Assembly (NCBI GenBank): GCA_943788195.1
Contig: CALSPH010000002.1
Coordinates: 186,001 to 250,000 of the forward strand
Direction: 5' to 3'
DNA: 64,000 nucleotides
DNA from: an uncultured Bacteroidia bacterium
Lineage (GTDB): Bacteria > Bacteroidota > Bacteroidia > NS11-12g > UBA955
Under the pieces are notes generated by a model that was given only the letters and a program-made list of their open reading frames with translations, had not been told where the DNA came from and did no database searches. Position 1 is the first letter of the stretch. Each line of letters begins with the position of its first letter. The position numbers were made by a program, and so were the translations under genes. This document shows, in pieces, positions 16,355 through 25,344 of this stretch.

Positions 16355-17088
16355 ATGAGTATTAATTTAACACAGGCCATCAGTAAAACAGCTGCTAGCA
16401 TTGTGCGCAAGGTTTTGTTGTTTACATATTTACTTCCAAAATAAGCTCCCAATAATCCGCCTAACAGGGCTAAAATCACGAGACCAATGGCTTGGGGTTC
16501 AATTCGAGTTCCTTGCAACAAAAGACCCAGCATTGCGGCAGCGGAGTTGACCCAAATAAACAATGCCGAAACTGCGGCCGTGGTTTTCATATCTCCCCAC
16601 TTCATCAAAAGAATAATGGGGCTCAAGATAATTCCTCCACCTATTCCTATCATACCTGAAACCAAGCCAATTAAGCCTCCGATGATCAATCCTTGCCATA
16701 ATTTCAATTGCTTAATTTCTTTACTCTCTTTACCAAAAACACCCATTAATTTGAGGATGGCTAAAAGCAAAACCACTGCTAAGATATTTTTATAGAGGGA
16801 GCCATCGATATCTACATACCCCCCAATAAATGCTGCGGGTATGGAGCTGATGGCAAAAAGATAAAACAGGCGCCATTTGAAAAATCCAAATCGTTTGAAT
16901 TGGAAAAAGGAAACTGCTGCCACAAAAAGGTTGAGCAGCAAGGCAGTGGGTTTCATAAGGACAATGGGAAAGCTAAACAAGGCCATGAGTCCAAGATACC
17001 CACTTGCCCCTCCATGGCCCACCGAAGCATATAAGAATGCCACCAACGGTAATAGAATCAAAAAGGCCATGGGTATCTGCTCCAACAT
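16351..17088 (-). CDS. TauE/SafE family membrane transporter
   Basis: A 245-residue inner-membrane protein with about eight helices in two repeats. The family signatures are FLYASVGHGGASGYLG near the start and GLVSGMIGIGGGIILSP in the second repeat. Members export sulfite, sulfoacetate or related organosulfur anions; no substrate is proven for this type. It is embedded in the Moco operon, overlapping moaD by four bases and the modE-like gene by one (TAATG). This suggests a link to sulfur or oxyanion transport for the pathway, possibly for a sulfite-related molybdoenzyme encoded elsewhere. Confidence 0.88.
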   Translation of the reverse strand: MLEQIPMAFLILLPLVAFLYASVGHGGASGYLGLMALFSFPIVLMKPTALLLNLFVAAVSFFQFKRFGFFKWRLFYLFAISSIPAAFIGGYVDIDGSLYKNILAVVLLLAILKLMGVFGKESKEIKQLKLWQGLIIGGLIGLVSGMIGIGGGIILSPIILLMKWGDMKTTAAVSALFIWVNSAAAMLGLLLQGTRIEPQAIGLVILALLGGLLGAYFGSKYVNNKTLRTMLAAVLLMACVKLILI

Positions 17089-17453
17089 TATGCTTCCTCT
17101 TTTATGATGCGTGCGAGTTCTTCATCCAAAAAGGATTGACACGCGCTGTTCAGTTTCTGATAAATAGTAATAGCCCGTTTTCCGTGATCCGTCAATACGG
17201 TGCCGCCTCCACCTGTTCCACCTGAATTGGTGTTCACCAACTCCTGTTTGGAAGCCGTGTTCATGGAGTCAATTAACTTCCATGCTTTGGCATACGACAT
17301 CTCCATGGATTTTGCTGCTTTGTTGATGGATCCCAATTGGTCAATGGCTAACAAGAGTGCAACACGGCCTTCGCCCAACAACATCATGTTGTGATCCTTT
17401 AACCAAATTTTACTTTTTACTTGAAGTTTCTTCACAGCGTTATATGCTGACAA
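17088..17453 (-). CDS. ModE-type winged-helix regulator without molbindin domain
   Basis: A 121-residue protein consisting only of the ModE N-terminal LysR-like winged helix: GEGRVALLLAIDQLGSINKAA, MSYAKAWKLIDSMN recognition helix and a GGTGGGGTVLTDHGK wing. The C-terminal molybdate-binding (molbindin) domains of full ModE are absent, so it cannot sense molybdate in the known way. It stands second after moeA in the Moco run and could regulate it. The stop overlaps the tauE start by one base. Confidence 0.9.
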   Translation of the reverse strand: MSAYNAVKKLQVKSKIWLKDHNMMLLGEGRVALLLAIDQLGSINKAAKSMEMSYAKAWKLIDSMNTASKQELVNTNSGGTGGGGTVLTDHGKRAITIYQKLNSACQSFLDEELARIIKEEA

Positions 17454-17487
17454 ATATAACGCTTAATCGGAAATGTTTGATAGAATG

Positions 17488-18663
17488 TTATGGCAATAGA
17501 ATTACCTCAACCTCATCACCCGGTTTGACACTACCACTGGCTTCATCTAAGTAAACCATTGCATTGGCTAATGCAAATGAGTGCAACATAGCAGAACCTT
17601 GTCCTTCTAAAATGCGTACGGTATTGTCTTCGATTTTGGCCTTTAGGAACTGCGCTCGGTCGCCTCTTTTATGAAAAGCCGTAGTGCAAATCATTTTCTG
17701 CCGATTCAATAAAGGCTGTGCCCAACCACTTAAGGAACGCAAAGCAGGTAAAACATAATTATAGAAACAGGATAGCGCGGAAGCTGGATTTCCAGGCAAT
17801 GCAAAACACAATTTCTCGTTTATCCCTCCAAAAAACAAGGGTTTACCGGGCTTCTGTTTTATCTTATAAAAATACTGCGCTACGCCTATTTCTTCCAAAG
17901 CAGATCCCACAAAATCATAATCGCCAACGGATATTCCACCTGAAACAATGATTACTTCGGATGCTTCCAATTGGCTGCGCAGAGCTTCACGTGTAGCATC
18001 AAAATCATCCTTAACCATTTCATAGGTTTGCAATCCAAAACCGATGCTTTTTATAGCGGATACCAATGTCAATCCATTGCTCTCATAAATCTGACCGGGT
18101 TGTAGCGCCTGACCAGCTTGTACCAATTCATTCCCGGTAATCAATAAGCTTATTTTTGGCTTACGATGTACGTTTACCGTTTCAATGCCCATGCTGGCTA
18201 AAAACCCAATGCCTGAGGCAGTAAGTAATGTGCCTTTATCCAAGGCAATGGTATTTGCTTCTATTTGTTCTGATTTTCTTCGAATGTTACTTCCTAGGGT
18301 TATCGACCCTTCCACTTCCACTGTTGTACCGTTTACTTCGGTTAATTCCTGCATGATCACAGCATTTGCCGTTTCAGGCACCATGGCACCTGTAAATATG
18401 CGAACGGCTTGCCCATCTTTTAAATCAAAGGCTTGATTTGAACCGGCTTGCACTTCACCCATCAATTCAAAAGTGGTTTGCCCATCGATATATCGCAGCG
18501 CATAGCCATCCATAGCTGAACTATCAAAAGGCGGCAATGAAATGGGTGCTTTTACATTTTCAGAAAGCACAAAGTCTAAGGCTTGGGCCAGCGGCAATTG
18601 GATGCTTTCCAATGCTTTGCTTTGTTGCTGAACGATATCTTGTGCTTCTTTAACGCTAATCAT
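17488..18663 (-). CDS. moeA: Molybdopterin molybdenumtransferase
   Basis: Inserts molybdate into adenylylated molybdopterin. A 391-residue protein with the domain landmarks PPFDSSAMDGYAL, RIFTGAMVPETANAVIMQE, ITGNELV, SGGISVGDYDFV and FALPGNPASALSCF. The C-terminal beta domain is PGDEVEVILLP. The frame is open to 18687, overlapping hscB by 20 bases, but the ATG at 18663 (MISVKEAQDIV) matches the usual family start and lies four bases after the hscB stop, with GGTGG upstream. First Moco gene of the run. Confidence 0.95.
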   Translation of the reverse strand: MISVKEAQDIVQQQSKALESIQLPLAQALDFVLSENVKAPISLPPFDSSAMDGYALRYIDGQTTFELMGEVQAGSNQAFDLKDGQAVRIFTGAMVPETANAVIMQELTEVNGTTVEVEGSITLGSNIRRKSEQIEANTIALDKGTLLTASGIGFLASMGIETVNVHRKPKISLLITGNELVQAGQALQPGQIYESNGLTLVSAIKSIGFGLQTYEMVKDDFDATREALRSQLEASEVIIVSGGISVGDYDFVGSALEEIGVAQYFYKIKQKPGKPLFFGGINEKLCFALPGNPASALSCFYNYVLPALRSLSGWAQPLLNRQKMICTTAFHKRGDRAQFLKAKIEDNTVRILEGQGSAMLHSFALANAMVYLDEASGSVKPGDEVEVILLP

Positions 18664-18667
18664 GGTA

Positions 18668-19150
18668 TTATCCACCGTGGTTTTCAAGTATTCTGCGCAT
18701 GTAATTGCTTTGCAATAACAATCCCTTTATAGGTCCGTAAGCTTCTTCCATGGGCAAGTTATGCTGATCATGTTTTAGCCCCCATTCCCTGATTTCCTCC
18801 CAGATCTTTTCATCTCTCGCTTGAACCTGCGCTAAAATGGATGCTGAATCGTCTGACTCCATTAAGGTTTCGTTCAATTCCATCATCTCCATTAAAAACA
18901 TAGGATCCAATTCATTTGATTTAAGTGCTGGATTGGCTTCAACCAATTGCAAGATATAGGCTACGCGCTTTTGCTCCTTCTTCAAGACCTTATATGCGGA
19001 ATTGATTTGGGCTGTAGCGTCTTCAGACGATTGTTCCCCATCGTTTAGATCGGGATGGTTTGCCATAATGTGCACCTTGAATTTCTTTGCAAGTTCCTTC
19101 AGGTCAGGATAAAACTGAATTGGAATATCGAAAGAATCAAAGTGGTTCAT
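18668..19150 (-). CDS. hscB: Fe-S cluster co-chaperone HscB
   Basis: J-domain protein that delivers the IscU scaffold to an HscA/DnaK-type Hsp70 for iron-sulfur cluster transfer. A 160-residue protein. The N-terminal J domain carries NHPD at residues 31-34 in a helix-loop-helix (LKELAKKFKVHIMANHPD). The C-terminal three-helix domain contains the IscU-binding region DPMFLMEMMELNE. No isc genes are nearby, which is common in Bacteroidota. It sits between rseP (9-base gap) and moeA, so cluster assembly may be co-transcribed with the Fe-S enzyme MoaA. Confidence 0.88.
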   Translation of the reverse strand: MNHFDSFDIPIQFYPDLKELAKKFKVHIMANHPDLNDGEQSSEDATAQINSAYKVLKKEQKRVAYILQLVEANPALKSNELDPMFLMEMMELNETLMESDDSASILAQVQARDEKIWEEIREWGLKHDQHNLPMEEAYGPIKGLLLQSNYMRRILENHGG

Positions 19151-19159
19151 ACAACTGAA

Positions 19160-20488
19160 CTATTTAAAAAACAAGTCGCTAAATACCGCTAAGAGCATAA
19201 TACCCATGATGATTACAAAACCCACAACTTGGGCTCGCATCATTACTTTATCACTAAACGGTTTACCTCGAACCATTTCAATAAGTAAGAAGATAACATG
19301 CCCCCCATCCAATGCAGGAATAGGCAGTAAATTCATAATGGCCAAAACAAACGAAAGCAATCCCGTGATATTCCAGAAACGTCTCCAGCTAAATTCACCA
19401 CCATATATTTTAGCAATCCCAATAGGGCTGCTCACGGATTTCATAAAATTAAGTTTCCCAACAATGAGGCTTTTTAAGCCGATAGATTGTTGCACCAAAG
19501 CTTCCTTACTAGCTGCGTATCCTTGTATCAATGCCGCTGAGAACCCATAGTGCAGGGTCGTATCAGCGCCTTCTAGACCAATTGGCTTAGACATAAAACC
19601 GATGGTTCCTTCATCCGTTACGGTCATTTCAAGTTCCAAAGTATCTGTGCCTCTTTCGACAGCAAGAGTCACTTTTTTGGCCTTGTTTTCTTTCATTTTC
19701 ACGGTGAATTCATCAAAGTAGGTGAATGTTTCACCGTTCACCCTGAAAATCTTATCGCCCCGCTGCAAACCTGCTTTACTCGCAGGCATATCTGGAGATA
19801 CCGTATCTACAAGAAATCTAGATCTTGCCTGAATAATGGGCTGTTTAGTCCCATTGGTCGCCATCGACAAGAAATTGTTCGACAATTGAATATCTCTTTC
19901 TACTCCATCTCTGATTACCGTTGCAGTGTTGTCCTCAGAAAACAACAAGTGCTTGAACATGATATCATTGAAATACGGCACTTCTTGCCCTTTAATATGT
20001 ACTATTTGATCGCCAGTCTCAAAACCCGATTCTTTGGCAAATTCAGGAACATAAATCCCCCCATTTTCATTCACATGTTTAGTGAATATTTTATCCTCAC
20101 CGAAGTATCCTATTTTACCCGTAAAGATGATATAACCAAGAACAACGTTTAAGATAATACCCCCTAACATCACTATCAGACGTTGCCAAGCGGGCTTAGA
20201 ACGGAATTCCCAAGATTTAGGTTCTTCCGCTAGTTGATCCTTATCCATGCTCTCATCGATCATGCCGGAAATTTTCACATATCCACCTAAGGGCAGCCAT
20301 CCGACACCGTATTCTGTATCGCCTTTTTTGAATGAAAATAGTTTTTTTCCGTAGGCATCAAAAAAGAGGTAGAATTTTTCAACTCGCATTCCAAACGCAC
20401 GCGCAGCAATAAAATGCCCAAACTCATGTACAATTACAAGTAGCGAAAGTCCCGCTAGCAACTGTAATATCATTATTAATTTCTCCAT
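19160..20488 (-). CDS. rseP: RIP metalloprotease RseP (site-2 protease)
   Basis: A 442-residue inner-membrane zinc protease that cleaves anti-sigma factors and signal-peptide remnants within the membrane. HEFGH at residues 21-25 gives the zinc ligands and catalytic glutamate, and NLLPIPALDGGH near residue 389 provides the third ligand. Two PDZ domains lie between (ESGFETGDQIVHIKG and KAGLQRGDKIFRVNG), and four helices are predicted. A TATTTTCG -7-like box lies 24 bases upstream (20513-20520). It is first in the leftward run and divergent from an ECF sigma / anti-sigma pair, a plausible substrate. Confidence 0.95.
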   Translation of the reverse strand: MEKLIMILQLLAGLSLLVIVHEFGHFIAARAFGMRVEKFYLFFDAYGKKLFSFKKGDTEYGVGWLPLGGYVKISGMIDESMDKDQLAEEPKSWEFRSKPAWQRLIVMLGGIILNVVLGYIIFTGKIGYFGEDKIFTKHVNENGGIYVPEFAKESGFETGDQIVHIKGQEVPYFNDIMFKHLLFSEDNTATVIRDGVERDIQLSNNFLSMATNGTKQPIIQARSRFLVDTVSPDMPASKAGLQRGDKIFRVNGETFTYFDEFTVKMKENKAKKVTLAVERGTDTLELEMTVTDEGTIGFMSKPIGLEGADTTLHYGFSAALIQGYAASKEALVQQSIGLKSLIVGKLNFMKSVSSPIGIAKIYGGEFSWRRFWNITGLLSFVLAIMNLLPIPALDGGHVIFLLIEMVRGKPFSDKVMMRAQVVGFVIIMGIMLLAVFSDLFFK

Positions 20489-20512
20489 TCAGTAATTTTA
20501 AATTTAAGGCTG

Positions 20513-20520
20513 CGAAAATA
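20513..20520 (-). promoter_or_regulatory. Candidate -7 box of rseP
   Basis: Minus-strand TATTTTCG, one base off TAnnTTTG, 24 bases before the rseP ATG. Confidence 0.35.
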
Positions 20521-20625
20521 GGGATTTATATCTGATTTGCTTGGTAATTATCCTACCAACGAATTCATTATTGGATTAACCTCAAACACAAGTGACACTT
20601 AGGTTGACAAAAAGTTTCGGGTTCA

Positions 20626-20652
20626 TGCAACCATTTTGTATCTTGCATAGTC
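20626..20652 (+). promoter_or_regulatory. Candidate ECF-type promoter of the sigma gene
   Basis: TGCAACC (20626-20632) resembles the AAC-containing -35 box used by ECF sigma factors. It is spaced 13-16 bases from CATAGTC (20646-20652), a GTC-type -10. The sigma gene begins 13 bases later. This fits autoregulation, but the site is inferred from pattern only. Confidence 0.4.
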
Positions 20653-20664
20653 AAACCATCACAA

Positions 20665-21240
20665 TTGTATTTGAAGCAACAACTCAATATAGAAAAAGTA
20701 GTAAAGGGCTGTCAGAATGGGAAAGCTAAATACCAAAAGGCTTTGTATAACCATTTTGCAAGCAAGATGATGGGGATATGTGTGCGCTATTGTAGAGATA
20801 TTGATTTAGCCAAAGATGCAATGCAAGAAGGGTTCGTTAAAGTGTTTAAACACATTGATGGATTTAAAGCAGAAAGTAAAATTGACACATGGATGACTCG
20901 TATAATGATTAACACTACGCTCAATCACTTGAAAAAGAACAAGCGATATGAGTATATAGATGATAATGCGGGCATGGAACATGCAGTAAACAATCGACAT
21001 GATGTTTCAGCAGATGCAGTCTCAGCAATCAATCATGCAGAGCTGATCGCAATGCTTCAAGAACTTCCCGATGGTTATCGGATGGTATTTAATTTATATG
21101 CCGTTGAAGGGTATACGCATCGAGAAATAGCAGAACAGCTCAATATTTCAGAAGGAACATCCAAGAGTCAATTAAATAGAGCAAGAAAACAATTGCAATC
21201 ATTGGTAGTAAGTAGAATGGGTTATCGAAACAGTGTCTAA
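20665..21240 (+). CDS. ECF-family RNA polymerase sigma factor
   Basis: A 191-residue sigma-70 family protein. Region 2 is ALYNHFASKMMGICVRYCRDIDLAKDAMQEGFVKVFKHI, with WMTRIMINTTLNHLKK as 2.4/linker. Region 4 is LQELPDGYRMVFNLYAVEGYTHREIAEQLNISEGTSKSQLNRARKQL, with its helix-turn-helix. The start is TTG at 20665; a second TTG two codons on is possible. It overlaps the next gene by eight bases, the usual arrangement with a cognate anti-sigma factor. Divergent from rseP. Confidence 0.93.
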   Translation: MYLKQQLNIEKVVKGCQNGKAKYQKALYNHFASKMMGICVRYCRDIDLAKDAMQEGFVKVFKHIDGFKAESKIDTWMTRIMINTTLNHLKKNKRYEYIDDNAGMEHAVNNRHDVSADAVSAINHAELIAMLQELPDGYRMVFNLYAVEGYTHREIAEQLNISEGTSKSQLNRARKQLQSLVVSRMGYRNSV

Positions 21241-22837
21241 GGAAAATATACATATAGACGATTTGTTTAAGCCATTAAAAGGCTACAAACATCCTGTAGA
21301 AGGTGGTTTTGCAGAGATCAATGACAAATTGCATGATGAAGCATGGAAGGATCAATTTGATGGATATGAGCATGCAGTGACTGATATTCCTCCTTTTAGT
21401 GCATTACCTATGGCAAAATCGGATAAGGCATTTGGTTTTAAAGCTGCTGGCAAATACACTTTGATCATTGGTATTATTGCGCTCTTGTCGTTTGGCGGTT
21501 ATACGGCTTACAATAGCATAACTAAAAACCAAAAACAGGCAACTGAGACTGCTTCAAATCAGAATATCCCTAGCCTGCAAGATAAACCAGTTGCGATATT
21601 GGATCCATCTACAACAGACAATCCAAATGAAATCGACCCGAATACCCCAGCGCAAATCAGCAGTACAAAGGGCACAAATGCAAATGGCACTTTCAATGAA
21701 TCGGCTTCTGGTGAGCATGCAAGCACATCAGGCATTGGGTCAAAAAACAGGAATACCCGTTCACCGTATATCGAAAAAGGAAGCTTAGATGCTAAACCTG
21801 AGACCAACACAAATCCAGGCGCTACCAAGTCTAGCACAAGTCCAAAACCTAAGGCCAAGCGAAAACCTGCGGCAGATCCTGCAATAGACCCAACGGTTGA
21901 CCCAGAAAATGAGGGATCTGATGGCACACCCATTACCCCTCAAAAGAAACCTACCAACCATTCGAATCCAAGTGTAAATCAGAACAAAGGCGTTCGTATC
22001 GTTCAAGCCGACCCAGATCCTTTGATCAAATCAGAAACCAATGGTAATAATCCAGATGTAAACAATTTCAATCCGGCTAGTAAAGTGCCTGAGGAAAATT
22101 GGTTTTCTGGTCAACGCAGTATCAATCCTTTTGCCGCTGCTGCCATCTCAGCCCAATCATTAAATAAATTCAATCGGAATAAATTCCTCCCTAAACCGCG
22201 CATCAGCTATTATGCACAGCTTGGTCTTGGGTTCTTATCTCCTACTTCGCCATTTGCCAATGCTACGCCAACAAATGGGTTAACCTACCAAGCCCATTTT
22301 GGCATTCAGTATGCGCGTTTTTCATTCTACAGTGGACTTGAAAAAAGCAACTATACGTATACCACCACCCTGCGTAATATTCAATTATACGATTCATTCC
22401 CGCACCTTGGGCCAGGTGGAGATACCATTGGTTATTTTAAAAAGAACTTTAGAGACACCACCATCAACCAAAATAATTCAAGTCGTGTGGTAATCAATAG
22501 CATTCCATTGCATTTTCAATTTAAAGCCTTGCAGCTGGACAAAATGAATGTTCAATTTGGCACAGGTTTAAACATCAACCTGATTAACACCAAAGAACTT
22601 TGGTACAAGGACAACAACAATTACTTAGTAAACTATGGGGGTTCAAATACGAATACAGCGAAAATCAATTTAGGCTTGTCTTTATTGGCAAGAGTTGGAT
22701 ACCGCATAACACCCCTAACAGAAATATATGGACGATTAAATATCAGGGAAGCCGGAAACATTATAAATTCGAATAACCCTGCACTTAAACCCAGTGGGGC
22801 TCAATTGGATTTTGGAATTAGGTACCATTTAAAATAA
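21233..22837 (+). CDS. Anti-sigma-like membrane protein with C-terminal beta-barrel-like domain
   Basis: A 534-residue protein starting at GTG, overlapping the sigma gene by eight bases. Residues 1-73 are cytoplasmic and acidic (HIDDLFKPLKGYKHPVEGGF). One membrane helix is at about 74-93 (KYTLIIGIIALLSFGGYTAY). Residues 100-290 form a Pro/Asn/Thr/Lys-rich linker without fold. Residues 318-534 are amphipathic strands (ISYYAQLGLGFL, YQAHFGIQYARFSFYSGLE, KINLGLSLLARVGYRI, LDFGIRYHLK) like an outer-membrane barrel. The position suggests a cognate anti-sigma factor, but I see no standard zinc anti-sigma motif. If both ends insert, it would span the envelope. Confidence 0.75.
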   Translation: MSKENIHIDDLFKPLKGYKHPVEGGFAEINDKLHDEAWKDQFDGYEHAVTDIPPFSALPMAKSDKAFGFKAAGKYTLIIGIIALLSFGGYTAYNSITKNQKQATETASNQNIPSLQDKPVAILDPSTTDNPNEIDPNTPAQISSTKGTNANGTFNESASGEHASTSGIGSKNRNTRSPYIEKGSLDAKPETNTNPGATKSSTSPKPKAKRKPAADPAIDPTVDPENEGSDGTPITPQKKPTNHSNPSVNQNKGVRIVQADPDPLIKSETNGNNPDVNNFNPASKVPEENWFSGQRSINPFAAAAISAQSLNKFNRNKFLPKPRISYYAQLGLGFLSPTSPFANATPTNGLTYQAHFGIQYARFSFYSGLEKSNYTYTTTLRNIQLYDSFPHLGPGGDTIGYFKKNFRDTTINQNNSSRVVINSIPLHFQFKALQLDKMNVQFGTGLNINLINTKELWYKDNNNYLVNYGGSNTNTAKINLGLSLLARVGYRITPLTEIYGRLNIREAGNIINSNNPALKPSGAQLDFGIRYHLK

Positions 22838-22842
22838 GGAGT

Positions 22843-25343
22843 ATGAAAAAACGAATGAACGAGGGAAAAAGGCTACTTAAATTAATGATCATCATTGGGT
22901 TGATCTTGGGTTCTTTTGAATTACAAGCACAAAGTGTTGTAATCAAACCTGTTGATCTTCAATCCAAAATTGTGGTTGGTGTTTCTGGAGATGAATCCGG
23001 TTATATCAAGCCTATATTGTTAGGCGTAATGTGGATAAGCGTATTGTGCTTTATCTCTCTTATTATAATCAATTTTTTTGGTCCTTGAAAAAAGCCATCC
23101 TTTTAGACAGCTCTGCATCTGTGCGAGGAATTGCCATTGGACCTGATAAGAGTGTGGTAATTTATGGCCGTTTTACTTATCAAATTGCTCCAGCTGTAAC
23201 CCAATACAAGAACATTTTGATTTACAAAAACGGAAATTGGTTAGCATCAGCACGATTTAACCAGTTTAAAGATGAATCTTTGGTAAACACCGTGGCATGG
23301 AAAAAAGACACCCTATTATTTGGTGGTATTTTTGATTCGCTTGCCAAAACGCGTTTTATGAATATTGGTAAATTTCATGAACATATATTTTACCCGATTA
23401 CAAATGTCAATGATGTGCCTGGAGTCAATGGTGCGGTAAGTCAAATTGCTTATCAAAATGACAAATTATTTGTAAGTGGCAATTTTGGTACTGCTGCAGG
23501 CAAAGCAGTAAAAGGGTTTACGTATATGAAAAATGGTGAATGGAATCTTGTAACCAAGCCCTTTCTTAAAGCGGACAAATTCACCTTTTTAGGTAACGAT
23601 GTAATCATTCACAGTTCGAGTAGCAATGATCAGTTTTTCAGAATTGATATTGCCGCCAATAAAACTACCGATTATAGCCTGGGTATAAGTAAAATCAATC
23701 GACTGAACCAGCTGATATCCTATAACAATACCATACATGCAGTAGGTGATTTTGAGCTTGCCATTGGAAACATAAAAACTGGTTGGATTGCATATAATAC
23801 ATTTTGGAATACCATTAACCTTGCCCAAGACTGCAAATTCATTGACTCAACCAGACACGGTCTTTATATTGTCGGAAAGCACCTATTGGGACCCTACCCC
23901 ATTTCTCAAACGCCATTTCAATATATGGGACGTTACAAGCCGGCTGAAAAGTTGATCTACGGTAATTTGTATTTAGACTTAAACACCAATTGTGCTTATG
24001 ACAGTGGAGTTGATATTCCAGTTAGGAAACGCTCCATTCGTTTTGGTTCCGATCGAGCGGCCGTATTTACCGATGATTTAAGTAGATTCTATTACTATTA
24101 TCAAAAAACGGAAAACAAAATGCCCAATGTATTGATGGATAATCGTGCATTCAAATATTCCTTATGTGTGCAGGATTCCAATGATATAAAAATGCCTACT
24201 AAATCGGTAATACCTAAAGCGATTGCCATTTCACCTATCGGAATAAACAAAGCGAAGTTGGATACCCGAATTATTGTCCATAGTGGACAGCGCATTCGAA
24301 AAGCTGGAAAGAATGCGATGACCTATCTAATCACGAATATTGGCTTGGCTGAAGCTTCAAGGATCAAGGTTACCCTGAATGGTACTACTAAGATGAAAGA
24401 TTTGATTACGCTCACTCCCAAAAAACATGAAGTTACCGATACAACCATCACGTGGAATTTGCCAAACCTTAAACCCTTAGAGACAACCTTTATCACAGTG
24501 GTTTATGGCATCCAAGACAATGCAGATGTAGTTAATAACAAATTGGAGTTTGAAATCGATCATGAATATAACAACCAGGTTGAAGTAGAAACTGGTGAAG
24601 ATTTCTTCTCACAATTGATTACCAATGAAGACCAAGCTGCTTTGAAGGAACAAGGTTTGCCTGGCCAACCCCAAGGTGAATTGGCTTCTATTGCTGCCAC
24701 CGATACCATCATCGAATATCAAATTACTTTCCAAAATAGAACCAATGACATCGTAAATGAAGTTGTTGTAATTGACACGCTAGACCTAAGATATAATTTC
24801 TTATATACGCAAACCATTGCAAGCAGTCACCCTTTTACCAATACCATCGAACAAGACCCTGTGGACCCGAATATTGGATATTTGATTTATACATTTAGTG
24901 GATTAAACTTAGCCGCTAATGCAGCGGCAAATCCAGAAATAATCAATGATGAAGGGTACATAAAGTTTAAGTCGGTATTTGACCGCAAACACGGCTTAAA
25001 CGATCAAATTAAGAATACCGCAATAGTAATCATGAACGATGAACACTACTTCCCTACCAATGCTGTAGTTTGCAGCGTAGACCGTTTGGTGAGCACACCT
25101 ACGATTGTTAAGAAAGGAAGCTTATCGGTATATCCAAATCCTACTTCACGCGACTTACATTTGGTTATGGCTAACCAGAAGGAATTCAGTTATCGCATCA
25201 TTGATTTACGTGGAGCCTTGATTCAATCTAAAGAGGGATACATGGATCATACCATTGATGTGAATAGGCTAAATCAAGGAGTCTACATTTTGCAAATTGA
25301 GCAAAATGGACAAATCTGGACCCAGAAATTTATTAAAGAATAG
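22843..25343 (+). pseudogene. T9SS cargo protein, split by a frameshift near 23073-23079
   Basis: Two frames make one protein of about 833 residues. Frame one (22843-23088) holds the signal peptide (LLKLMIIIGLILGSFELQAQS). Frame two (23031 on, GTG) lacks any signal peptide but carries a repeated propeller-like region (VRGIAIGPDKSVVIYG, NTVAWKKDTLLFGG), a conserved-repeat domain (EYQITFQNRTNDIVNEVVVIDTLD) and a T9SS domain (LSVYPNPTSRD, GVYILQIEQNG). A T9SS protein needs a signal peptide, so the frames belong together. A run of seven T at 23073-23079 is the likely slip point; one more T would join them. It follows the anti-sigma-like gene by five bases, so it may be under its control. Confidence 0.75.
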
Positions 25344-25344
25344 C

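Noticed and set aside
23073-23079. Programmed ribosomal frameshift at the T7 run
   Set aside because: No stimulatory structure is visible, and other genes in the window have similar single-base breaks that fit sequence error.
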